Source: Gnetum montanum (Eukaryota; Streptophyta; Gnetopsida; Gnetales; Gnetaceae). From it: 64,000 nt of DNA. Below, piece by piece: positions 33,461-43,059 of this stretch (within the stretch, counting starts at the first letter, position 1; every line of letters begins with the position of its first letter). Below the pieces are notes generated by a model. It was given only the letters and a program-made list of their open reading frames with translations. It searched no databases and was not told the DNA's origin. The position numbers were made by a program, and so were the translations under genes. Location of the stretch: the NCBI GenBank assembly GCA_015680685.1, contig MNCI01023331.1, positions 241,224-305,223 of the forward strand, given 5' to 3'.

Positions 33461-36400
33461 ATGGCGCCTAAGGTGAAGAAGCAGAATCCCAAGCTAGCCA
33501 AACTTGATGAGATGCAGGCGAGTCTGAACCGCGTTTCACAGGCGCTGATCAACGTCTGCAACCCGACGCCACTCAACTGGTAGACTCTCCTTTACGCTTG
33601 TCTCTATCTGTCATTTTATTTGCCTATATGATCTTAGCGTAATGCGTATTTTGAATCGTCGACCTCGGCTTTATGCGAGGGTTTTTGTGAGGTTGCGTCC
33701 ATTGCTGTTGTCAGGGACAAACCTTGCGTTGTTACAAGGGTTTGAGCAATTCCAGCATGGTTAAGTTTTTGCAATTTGTTTATTTCTGTTAAATGTAAAG
33801 CTCTACCCGCATGTGTATTGACGCGTCTGGGTCGTTTTCTACAGCATCGCGCTGAAACCCATCCTACTTGTGTTGGACATCATGGGGGTTGTGTGTTGGT
33901 TAAACCCCATAGTGCCAAATGTCCCTCCTCCGCACACAAGGGTGCAGGGGAAGGCCATCTGGTACCGAAAGGGGGCGTTGGAATTTCTGCAGTTCCTGCT
34001 GCGTAATTTCAGCATCATCATCTGGTCAAACGTGACCGGAGATGTTGCTGGTGCCGTTCTGGAGCACCTGTTGCCAGGGTCTTCGCAGGGGATTCTGGCC
34101 TACCTGACAGATGGGGCGGTTGAGACGGGCAATCCCGAGGACCGAACTCTCAGCTCTCGGGGTCTAAGGAACTTGCGATGGATCTGGGACATGGAGCGTT
34201 TCAACTGCTACCACGAATACAATACGCTTTTCGTGGCCCGCCATGTGTCGACATATTTCCAAAACCCGCAAGGCACAGTATTTTACGCAGGCGGGTAAGC
34301 AGATCTGGATAACTATGCCTAATGTTATAATGTATAAAGGTCTATCTGTATAATGTGGCTAAATTTACGCTGTATTTGACAGGTTTTTTATACGCGATGG
34401 CCAGCTGCTCGGCGAAGGCGACACGCTGTCCTGTGCCGAAAGGGCAATAACAGAGTTCACCGTGACGAACAACGTTCGCGCCGGCGTCATCGGGCAAATC
34501 GGCCATGAGATGCGTGAGTACCACTCACGCTATGCGGAAGCCTTCCAAAAGTGCAAAGACCTCGGATGGCTGCACGAGGATTGGACACTGGATCCGCCCC
34601 TCAGCATCGAGGACGTGGCAATTGAGCTTCCGCAATTCCCGCTGCCGTTTGGCCCCGGTAAGGCTGTTGCGTATTTGTGTCATGCGCGTATATGTCATGC
34701 GTATATGTATTATGCGTATAGGTGACTTGTATTCTGTCTTACAGTTAGGGAATCTCGGGAGATTACCCTCACAATTTCCGGCCGCGAGGCGAGAGATGTC
34801 CTCTTCCGATATGGGGACATCAAGGAGGCGCAGCGGTGGCTTAGCCACGCGGCGGCCCCGGCTGTGGTGGTCGCCAACCTCCAGACCGCAGGGCTGCTGC
34901 ACCTGTTCCTGGCCACTACTCCTGACGTTCCCGCCAGTGAGATGATCGGCCTGGTGGACTCCTTCAACGCGAAGGCCGACCGCTTCAGCACGCGCGTGCA
35001 TAACGTGCGTGTGAACTTCGACATCAACGCGCAGGTCTTTTCGGACCTGTTCGGCGTCCCTGCTGGCGGCCTTCCCGTGGACGTGAAGGCACAGAGGGGT
35101 GCCAAAGTGGAGGAGCTTTTGCAGGAGTGGGCGAAAATCCCTAAAGACCAAAAGGGATTCCCTTGCGAGAAATTCGCGCTGCCGACCGCCAAGACGCTGT
35201 ATCCCCTGTTTCGGGCTCGAGCTTTCCCCAAGACCCTCTCACAAGCGCGGAACTTTTCCGTGGAGCAAACGCGCATCATGCGGGAGGTGCTGGAGGAGGG
35301 AGCCCGATTTGACTGGGGAACCCATCTTTCCAAGGGTCTGCGGAGCGAGATGGTCAAGCTTCGCGAGAAGCTTGAGTCTCGCTTCAACGTGCATCATGCA
35401 TTCTTCATCGCCACCCTCCGGAGGTTTGCTGAGTACCTGGTGGTCCAGAGGAACGGGATCTGGGTGCTACAAGACCGAGACCAACTGTCGAAGCCCTGGA
35501 TTGCCCACATCCTCAACACTACCCGTGGACAGGATCCGCCGGAGGGGATCGGAGAGTCAATATCCGTGACAACGAAAGGCATGACGGCACCCCGGGTGCG
35601 AGGAGTTGACAGTGTAGGTGGGATAATGCCCACTTACACCGGCGACGCCTCGCGGGGAAAGCGCCTGGCTGAGGAAATTGTGGAGCCTGCAGCTCGGCGG
35701 AAAAGGCTCCGCGTCGCCGATGCTCCTGGAGGCGAGACCGGCCACACTGTGGGGCTCACGGTGCAGCGGACTAAGCCTCCGCCTGGTAAGTGCCTAAGGT
35801 GTATACGCAACGCTTTATTTTGTCTAGTGTAAGTCATGGTCTAATGTACAGCATGTTCACAGCGAAAAAGGCAAGTGGACTGACCCCTGCGACAGGGGCA
35901 GTAGTTTTAAGGAGTGGGGCAGGGGCCCCAGCGTCAGCAGTGGAGACCCCGCCTGTGAAGACGCGCCGCACGCAGGCGTCAACGCGTGGGGCGGCCCCAG
36001 CTACGAGCGGGGGCCGTGTACAGACTGGGGAGGCGGCCCCTGCTACAGGAGGAGGAGACGCACAAACCCCGGTGCATGAAACTGCCAGATGTCAAGAAGA
36101 TGCTGGTGGCGTTGCCACTGTCACCGGCAGAGGTAAGACAATGTATGGTTTTAATGGTCTACGAATGTCTATGATACAATACTAACGCAGTTATGGTACA
36201 GGGGAAGGGGATGCCTCCACGTCAGCTGCAGCTAACGAAGAATGGAGGGATCTCCCGGACAAGTTTGCCCTCGTGGAGGGCGTGCTTAAGGAAATGATCG
36301 AGCGTCTTGATCACACCGATCCTGGTACCGGTAAGTGGACAAAAGCGTGTATGTGATGTTTCATTGTGAAGCTGTCATCTGTGTTAATGTCTCATTTTTC

Positions 36401-37551
36401 CTTTAGGAGCTCACCTCCGATGGGACCCCGCAGAGCCCATTGACTTGGGCACAGCAGAGCCTCCATCTGACGGGGCGGTCGTGCCACGCAGCATTTACGA
36501 GGACATGCGTAAATGTGCGTTACGCGCGACACGCTCCGCGTGGGAAAGCAGGAACATAAATGAGGCCCTATGGAAAAACTTGCAGCGGTCTGAGCAAAAG
36601 ATAGACTCCCTGACTAAGGAAGTCGATGATCTGAAGGCGCGCTACGAGTTCCTGCAGGCTCGAGTTAGTGGGGACAACGACTGGCGTACAGCTGTTATTG
36701 ACCACGCCCGTTATTGGACGGCCATCAAAAACAATGTACAAGCCAGTCGAGCTCTGATAGAACAGAGGATGCAGATAGAGCTCCTCGCTCAAAAGAGCCG
36801 AGACTGGAGGGACTACTGCGCGGGTGTACAGGAGTGGGGGCAAAAAGAGAAAGACCACAAGCATGTTTATAAAAGGGAAAGGCAGGCCTACCAACGACGA
36901 TACCGCGAGTCTGCGATCAAAGCGCGTTCCTTGGAGGTCTTTGTCGACGTCATTGGAGCGTCCGGGGCCTTCAAGAAGTTTGAGGAACAGGTGACCGTCA
37001 CTGCTTCCCCAGAGAGAGAAATAATCTTCCCTGGAAATCAAGCTTCGATCCCTACCTTCTATCCCGATCCTCCCTCCTGGAGTAGCGTGGAGAAGGGTAA
37101 GGTGAAGGCGGGAATGGCCTCGGGCGCAGACACATGGCAGGACTTGACCGAGGATGAAATCATGGAGCGTTTGTGGGCTGGACTAGACAAGCTCCCCTTC
37201 GCTGCAGGAGTTGGGTCATCTCAGGTAAGCCCACGCACCACTTAGTTAGTGCGTCACCCAACATAACGCTGCTTATTCCGACATTTGTGCTATTGGTGTT
37301 CTCAGATACCAGAAGATGGAGCGCATACGCCCGATGAGGGGTTGGAGGAAGAGGCTAGGGGAATGGCAGTGGAACATGCTGAGGAAGAGCGTCCTTCTGC
37401 GGAGCCTGCAGTAGAAGGAGCGTCTCATGAAGAGACAACCTTTCCGGAAGAAGTCTTTCCTGGAAATGAAGGCCCACTAGAAGACGACCTTTTGGGGGTT
37501 GACCCGGAGTTAAGGGACACGGGTGATAGTGGCAACGGGGGCCACGCATAG
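33461..37551 (+). CDS. Intact eight-exon accessory gene antisense to pol, between protease and RT
   Basis: Exons read 33461-33579, 33845-34294, 34383-34657, 34745-35785, 35863-36132, 36202-36330, 36407-37224 and 37306-37551. All introns are GT-AG (69-265 bp) and phases agree at every junction, giving 1115 residues and then TAG. For exon 5 the acceptor at 35862 keeps the frame; the one at 35851 would hit a stop. Residues ~44-195 resemble an FCP1/NIF-type HAD fold: 'LLVLDIMGVVCW' (Asp51, but Met53), 'IIIWSN' (Ser101), 'YNTLFVARH...NPQGTVF'. The acidic pair usual after 'NTLL(V/I)' is Ala171-Arg172, so phosphatase activity is unlikely. Residues 282-560 ('LLHLFLATTPDVPASEM', 'VFSDLFGVP') are conserved in all copies and recall plant-transposon accessory proteins. 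Residues 630-720 are low complexity. Residues 780-960 are charged and helical, probably coiled coil. The tail is acidic. Function unknown. Confidence 0.88.
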
Positions 37552-37628
37552 TTTTGCTTACGATGAAACAGAGATGCTATAAAATTGACCATATTTATTA
37601 TTTTTTTTTGTTCATTTTGTCGTTTTGC

Positions 37629-37760
37629 CTTAGTTTAAAGCCATTGCGGGCCGCTGCGTAAATCGACTAGTTTAAAGCCGTTGCGGGCCATTGCGTAAAT
37701 ACGTAAACGATGTAAGTATGCGTAATTTAACTAGTTTAAGGCCGTTGCGGGCCAGTGCGT
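37629..37760 (+). repeat. Three AGTTTAAAGCC motifs downstream of the antisense gene
   Basis: Copies at about 37632, 37668 and 37734 read 'TAGTTTAAAGCCATTGCGGGCC' with small changes; GCC and GGCC form a short inverted repeat. The block recurs here in A, Y and V. The remaining 37761-38047 is rich in 'GCGTAAA' and 'AAGCAC' strings and shows no gene. Confidence 0.8.
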
Positions 37761-38047
37761 AAACTGTTTTGATTTAGTAAAGAGGTAAACCGCGTAAAGA
37801 ATGATGCGTACACGAACATGCGTAAAATGAGATAAGCAACAGTGCAATACGAAGCGTGAAAGACAAAAGTCAAAGAACGAAGCGTAAAAGCGCATAGATG
37901 TAAAGCACGCGGACATAAAGAAAACAAGCATAAAGCACACAGGCGCAAGTAAAGCAAACGTAAAACACACAAGCACAAGAAAAACAAGCATTCGGCAAAA
38001 CACGCAAAACACGCTAACCTGTATGTACGCACGCTGTAGGGCTTCGT

Positions 38048-39739
38048 TCAGCCCTCCGTGCGCAGCTGTTTCTTAGCGGCTTTAATGTTCACTGCTGCAT
38101 ATGGGCGAGGAGGTTTGCAGCCCGACTCCTCTACGATGTCATTTTGAAATGGCAGGTCAGCCCAGGCTAAGCCGTCAGTGGTGTCATTGTTTTGTTCAGG
38201 GGCTTGGGGAGAAGGCTGGTCATCAGCCGTTTCAATTTCCGAACCCCGTTCTTCCGCAATGTTACTGACAGTCCTAGGAGTGACCTCGTCGCCGCGTATG
38301 ATAACCTCCCCCCCGGCATAGGGCAGGTGTATCTCCTGGTGGATGGGCGACGAGACCGCTCTCAGCTGGGCTAACCACGACCTCCCCAAGATCAGGTTGA
38401 AGCCTGGCATCTCCTCAACGACTAGAAATGTGGCTTCTGTGGGGAACTGATTCCCCGCCACAAACTCAATACGCACCGTTCCTTTGACCTGAACCCTTGC
38501 TCCATTGAAGGATTTTACGCAGGCCGTTGTCGTGGGAGTGATCTGGTCGACCAGACCCAACCTATCCACAATGGAATAGGGAACGACATTGGCAGCTGCG
38601 CCATCATCCACATGCACCCTCCGGATGCGGTACTGGCCGACCCGAATGGTGATGAACATTGGTTCTGTCGTCACTTGACCCTTCTCCGGATCATCTTTAA
38701 CAGACTCGTCCAGAAAGGTCACCGAAGCGGGCTTGGGTTGTTCAGCGTCAGAAGGAAACATAATAGCGTGTATTGCTTCCTCTTCTGCTGGCAGGCTGGC
38801 GTCCACTGATATGGACGTCAGCATGCGTACCATAGCCTCACGATGCTTTGGAGAAGTCATGAGCAGATCGTACAAGCTCAGCGTTGTATTCTTTTGCTTG
38901 AGAGCTTGCTTGACCTGCGTGAATGCGTTGAGGAGGTCCTTTTCCCGGCAGGGTGATTTTTCCCCCTTATCCTCCTCCATCCGCCCCAAGAGACGGATCT
39001 CCCGAGGTGGAGTGGTGTCAGGAGAAGGGTCGGTTTCACTCCTACCCAGAGAAGGGCGCTGCGTTTCTGTACCTTTACCATGCTTCTGGGGCATAGCCAT
39101 GGGTACAGAGGCCAGGGGCCTAGGCTTCGGGAAGCCAAGGGTAGGGTTACGTTCAGTGCTCTCCTTCTTCTGCTTAGGAGGCGATGCTTGTTGGTGCTGT
39201 TTTGAGGTCTGCCCTTGTGTGAGAGGGGCAGCCTGTGGTCGGGGCGCCCTAATGATGAAGGGCGCCCTCGGCGTGGGCGCAGACGAAGCTGCGGCTTGAG
39301 AGGGAGCGCATGACTGAGACCGTGCTTGAGCAGGCGCTCGTATGATGAACGGCGGCCGAGAGACCCCGCCTGTTGCCGAAGAAGTGGTGGCCCCCCCTTG
39401 TGCGCTGGCGGGCACACGCAAAACAAATGGTTGCTTTGGTGGCCTTTTACGCTCCCCGTCCGTACTCACCACAGTGATTGTATAAGGATCGTACGTTGCG
39501 TTTAGCGGATCCTTATAGACATGTAATGTCTGGTTTTCTGGGCGGGTTGGGTTACTGCTGTCTAACTTCAGATGACCTTCGTCGATCATGCGTTGAATAT
39601 CGTCTTTCAACGACCAGCAGTAATCCGTGTCGTGATCACACATCTGATGGTAGTCACAAAAGCGATCCAGCCGAAAAGATCTCGGAACTGCTGGCTCGTT
39701 AGGCAAGGCTAAGGAAGGATCCCTCGACAATTCACAGTG
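38048..39739 (-). CDS. Gag C-terminal half + aspartic protease, element C
   Basis: Same frame as gag and separated only by TGA at 39740-39742. It opens with a zinc-knuckle-like 'FCDYHQMCDHDTDYCWSLK'. A Pro/Arg/Gln-rich linker follows with repeats of P-F-(V/I)-(L/I)-R-(V/A)-P, then a conserved block ('QVKQALKQKNTTLSLYDLL'). The protease shows its active site in 'HVDDGAAANVV' and the flap and C-part in 'EMPGFNLILGRSWLAQL'. The protease would mature Gag-Pol in the virus-like particle. The frame ends about 5 kb before RT, so pol must be reached by splicing or separate initiation. Confidence 0.9.
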   Translation of the reverse strand, partial: HCELSRDPSLALPNEPAVPRSFRLDRFCDYHQMCDHDTDYCWSLKDDIQRMIDEGHLKLDSSNPTRPENQTLHVYKDPLNATYDPYTITVVSTDGERKRPPKQPFVLRVPASAQGGATTSSATGGVSRPPFIIRAPAQARSQSCAPSQAAASSAPTPRAPFIIRAPRPQAAPLTQGQTSKQHQQASPPKQKKESTERNPTLGFPKPRPLASVPMAMPQKHGKGTETQRPSLGRSETDPSPDTTPPREIRLLGRMEEDKGEKSPCREKDLLNAFTQVKQALKQKNTTLSLYDLLMTSPKHREAMVRMLTSISVDASLPAEEEAIHAIMFPSDAEQPKPASVTFLDESVKDDPEKGQVTTEPMFITIRVGQYRIRRVHVDDGAAANVVPYSIVDRLGLVDQITPTTTACVKSFNGARVQVKGTVRIEFVAGNQFPTEATFLVVEEMPGFNLILGRSWLAQLRAVSSPIHQEIHLPYAGGEVIIRGDEVTPRTVSNIAEERGSEIETADDQPSPQAPEQNNDTTDGLAWADLPFQNDIVEESGCKPPRPYAAVNIKAAKKQLRTEG

Positions 39740-41887
39740 TCATCTGTGACGTGTCAGGGCTTCCTCGGACACCTTCTTGGGTTGAATATGTCCTGCTGCC
39801 AACAGCTGTTTAAGCAGTTCAGAGTGTTTCACCGGAAGAGCCGCGTATTTTGAACGGTCTTTACGCTCAAAATTCGGCTTTGGCTGGGGGGGCTGTTCAG
39901 GGGCAGCCGTAGGCTGGCTAGTGGTAGCACTGGTTGTAGGATCAGGCGGTGCTGTCGCTGGGGCCTTCTTGCTCTTGTTTTTGGCGTTCTCGGTCAACGC
40001 CGCTACAGTGGTTGTAGGTGGCTTACCTTTGTCCTTGGCCTTGCTATGCATATTTCTATAAGCAATGTACGCTGGGTCTTTGCTAGCTTCCGCAGCATCT
40101 TGGATGTTCCGGACCTGGGCAAAGGCCTGGCGTATGTCTCCAGGGGAAAGGTAATATAGTTTGGACTTAAGAAAGTCATTGACCGCTCCCTTAAATATGG
40201 CCAACAGGTGGGAATTCGCGATCGGGTCACGAATCTCATTCAAGGTGGCATTCCAACGCTGTATGAACTTTTGGACTGGCTCGAGCGGTTCCTGTTTCAC
40301 TCCCATAAGTTGCTCCAATGTGACTTCCGGCTTCACGTTGTATCGGAATCGGGTCACGAATTGGGTCAGCAGCTCTTCCAAAGTTGAAATGGAAGAGCGT
40401 GGGAGAGCTCGATACCAGTCTAAAGCCTTCCCTGTTAACGACATTGCAAAAACTCTGACGAGAGTATGTGGCCAGGATTGCAACAACAAGGATTCGGACC
40501 TAAAGGTAGCCAAATGTGTGTTGGGATCCCCCTCCCCATCATACTTGGTAAACTGTGGGAGGGACATCCCCGGAGGTAACGACAACACGGGGACCGCCGG
40601 GTTAATCGGATCATCTTGATAGAAATCCGTGATCTGAATGGTGTCAGATCCGGCGGTCTTGAGGCGTCGAACCTCCTCAGTAAGTGTCTGGATAAGCTGG
40701 AACGCTTGAGCCAGACCTGGCAACGGCTGCGGCTGTGCAGCAGGCAACTGCGTGGCAGGTTGTTGTGCAGCAGGCGGAAGGACTGGATGGATAGCCCTTG
40801 GCCACTGAGTTGCCGGGGGCGGTTGGGCAATAGCTGGTGGGGCAGGGATCCCCACAGCTTGAGGGGCCTGCGAAGACCACCACCCGCCGACCTGTGATGT
40901 GGGGTTGGCCGTAGCCTGCGGCTGAGCGTAATGGTAGGTATAACGAGGAAGCACCCGTGAAAATTGCGCCGCTGGTGCTGGCGGGGGTTGTACAGTGTAC
41001 GCTGGCTGGGTTTGCTGGCCTATCACTGGGTTGACCCAATGACTTGCCGCCGGGTTCTGACCAAGCGTTTGCGGCGGCACGGTCGCAGCATGCTGTTGAG
41101 TTGGCGGAGGCAGGAACATCTCGGGCCTCGCCGGTGTAACATGAGTCTGTATGTAGGGAATAAAATGGGGAATGGTGGCCGTCGGTCCGGCCGCCGGAAT
41201 GTTGAATATATGCTGTGACGGGATCGCTCCCGCGTTATACTGTAGCTCCATCCCAGAGGGCTGCGCGTTTACCTGGTGCGATCCAGACGGCTGCGCGTCG
41301 GCCTGAGGGAGGACAGGCGTGTGCATCTGCGTGGTCACGGCCGAGTCCATAGAAGCCGTCTCTCCGTTAAAAGGGAACGACGGATTTGCGTACGTCTGAG
41401 GAGACAGGGTATGGAACGAATGCTCGGACATGGCCGCGAATTCGTCTTCTGCCTCTGCTGCCTCCTCACGCTCGGGCTCCTCACGCTCGGGCTCTACAGG
41501 AGGCTGCGGGGCCCGACCTCTGGCCATGATGAGCTGAGAAATCAGCTCGTTTTGGTGCTCAGTCAAGTGGATTATATCATAAGCGGTGGGCTTGAAATCA
41601 TAACCTCCTCGGTGGAGCACCTCGAAATTGCGCTTTGCCTCAAGCTCGGCTTGGCTGAGAGCCAACCTCGCCTGAATCTTGACGCAGATAAAGTTGTAGT
41701 CCTCAGGGGTTATGACCGTGAATATGGGATCTTTCCCCTGAAGCCTCAATGAACGGCGCAGGGGTCCCTGAGGACCGGTTGTACCTGTAGCTGGCCCCGT
41801 GGCCGCCGTCGGGTTGACGGGCGCAACGCCCGGGTCTACGGTGGCCATGGCGGTTGTGGCTGTCTTGTTAACGTAGTATGAATCCAT
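39740..41887 (-). CDS. gag (capsid), element C
   Basis: 715 codons from ATG 41887 to TGA 39740-39742. The N-terminal part has 'LRRSLRLQGKDP' and 'EDYNFICVKIQARL', shared with gag of element U. The middle is Pro/Gln/Ala-rich. Residues about 425-640 are the retrotransposon gag fold ('FTKYDGEGDPNTHLATF', 'AMSLTGKALDWYRALP', 'FIQRWNATLNEI'), which would assemble the particle. The TGA replaces an amino-acid codon; U reads Arg nearby ('HDRYCEL' against 'HR-stop-HCEL'). A CGA-to-TGA change would explain it. The ATG lies 243 nt inside the 5' LTR. Confidence 0.92.
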   Translation of the reverse strand: MDSYYVNKTATTAMATVDPGVAPVNPTAATGPATGTTGPQGPLRRSLRLQGKDPIFTVITPEDYNFICVKIQARLALSQAELEAKRNFEVLHRGGYDFKPTAYDIIHLTEHQNELISQLIMARGRAPQPPVEPEREEPEREEAAEAEDEFAAMSEHSFHTLSPQTYANPSFPFNGETASMDSAVTTQMHTPVLPQADAQPSGSHQVNAQPSGMELQYNAGAIPSQHIFNIPAAGPTATIPHFIPYIQTHVTPARPEMFLPPPTQQHAATVPPQTLGQNPAASHWVNPVIGQQTQPAYTVQPPPAPAAQFSRVLPRYTYHYAQPQATANPTSQVGGWWSSQAPQAVGIPAPPAIAQPPPATQWPRAIHPVLPPAAQQPATQLPAAQPQPLPGLAQAFQLIQTLTEEVRRLKTAGSDTIQITDFYQDDPINPAVPVLSLPPGMSLPQFTKYDGEGDPNTHLATFRSESLLLQSWPHTLVRVFAMSLTGKALDWYRALPRSSISTLEELLTQFVTRFRYNVKPEVTLEQLMGVKQEPLEPVQKFIQRWNATLNEIRDPIANSHLLAIFKGAVNDFLKSKLYYLSPGDIRQAFAQVRNIQDAAEASKDPAYIAYRNMHSKAKDKGKPPTTTVAALTENAKNKSKKAPATAPPDPTTSATTSQPTAAPEQPPQPKPNFERKDRSKYAALPVKHSELLKQLLAAGHIQPKKVSEEALTRHR

Positions 41888-42107
41888 GGATCAACGATGA
41901 AAAGTGGCGAAAATCAGATTTGACGGAGCGAAAAGTTGACAAACAGCACAAAAGGCTTTCTACCCTGCCGGATTTCAAAGAAATCGTCTTTGTGACCGAT
42001 CGGATACCACAAGATGACCTTAGACTTCCTTAGAGGTATTACGTCTACTGCCTAGGGTATAGATCGCTAACAGGGATACCCGAAATATTCGGATCGGAGC
42101 CTGAAGG

Positions 42108-42124
42108 CCCTCCTTCTAGCGCCA
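42108..42124 (-). promoter_or_regulatory. Primer-binding site, element C
   Basis: Six nt inside the 5' LTR the minus strand reads TGGCGCTAGAAGGAGGG. U has TGGTGCTAGAAGGAGGG at the same distance (60339), though its LTR belongs to another family. TGG at the front fits the CCA end of a tRNA. I could not match it to a tRNA from memory. It is not the Met-type TGGTATCAGAGC, nor the Asp-type site. Confidence 0.6.
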
Positions 42125-42820
42125 GAAAACTGTAACGACGGAAAACGTCGGCAGCTGGAAATACCGACCGAGATTCCGCGTACACAGTTTTTACCACGGA
42201 TCCGCGCGAGGGCTAAGCTGGAAAAACGAATCCGCGGTGCCCTGAACGGTCTTGTCGATCAGACAGGGACTTACGGGTCAGTAAAACAATGATAATTGTA
42301 GATCGACCGCAAAACGGTGGGATAACGATGTGTGTGGACCACCGCGAAGATGACGCCGAAATACCGAGAAGATGCAAATCGGGAGCAGAAAATCGTGCAA
42401 TTTACGAAGATCAAAGATCTATGTTCCAATGCCAAATGGAATATATGATTGGATGTATACAATGTTACAATGGGAGGAAATTCCCAACAAACTGAGTACA
42501 AAGATGAGCACAAAACAGCAAGAAAACTGCCTGGACAGAACAACGGATCTACCTTTTGGACCAAGGCCTAGATGCAGAAATGGTCAAGCAATTTCCGTTC
42601 CGCTTCTCAGCTTCAGATAGATCTGCTGCTAAGAGCTCCTGCGTGCTGTGTTCTGTTGCTGCTGAAGAATCATGTCTGCGGCCAAGAGGTTGCTCTTGTT
42701 TCTCTGTTTCAGGGCGATAAATTTCCCTTGCTCAGAAAATGCTCTTGTCCTCCTGGTCTCTGTTACAGTGCTAAGTCTGTATAGTTGTCAAAAATCCCCC
42801 TGTATATATGTCAGTCGGAG

Positions 42821-42828
42821 TATTTATA
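42821..42828 (-). promoter_or_regulatory. TATA box of the 5' LTR, element C
   Basis: TATTTATA on +, i.e. TATAAATA on the minus strand, inside 'GTCTATAAATACTCC'. It would start the genomic RNA near 42790, leading into gag at 41887. LTRs X, W and Z have the same TATAAATAC box. Confidence 0.75.
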
Positions 42829-43059
42829 GACCACGACACGTGCAACCCTGATGATGTGGGCCCGAATGTCGCGGGTTGTGCCGATGCGATTCTTTTAAGT
42901 CGAACTGCGACTACGCACAACACGCTTGTTCGCGTGCTGTGCGTGTAAAGAGCAGGCTCACGTTAGACATGTCTCGGCTGCGTTTGCGCTCATTCGCGTC
43001 GGGTTTGCGTGTATGAGCGCAACTTTGGCGTAGCAACAACACGCTTAAGATTGTTGTAC

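Noticed and set aside
34525-35387. Minus-strand frames of 208 and 225 codons inside exon 4 of the antisense gene
   Set aside because: Shadows of a GC-rich coding exon. The + strand frame is the one conserved in A, Y and V and bounded by splice sites.
33461-37551. Host gene into which retrotransposon parts inserted on both sides
   Set aside because: The same gene occurs at the same place between protease and RT in three further diverged elements, so it belongs to the element.
39740-39742. Programmed stop or readthrough between gag halves
   Set aside because: The related frame of U reads through this point without a stop and has its own stops elsewhere, so a simple mutation is the better explanation. 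Not fully excluded.
40161-41752. Several plus-strand and alternative minus-strand frames over gag
   Set aside because: Shadows of the 715-codon gag frame.
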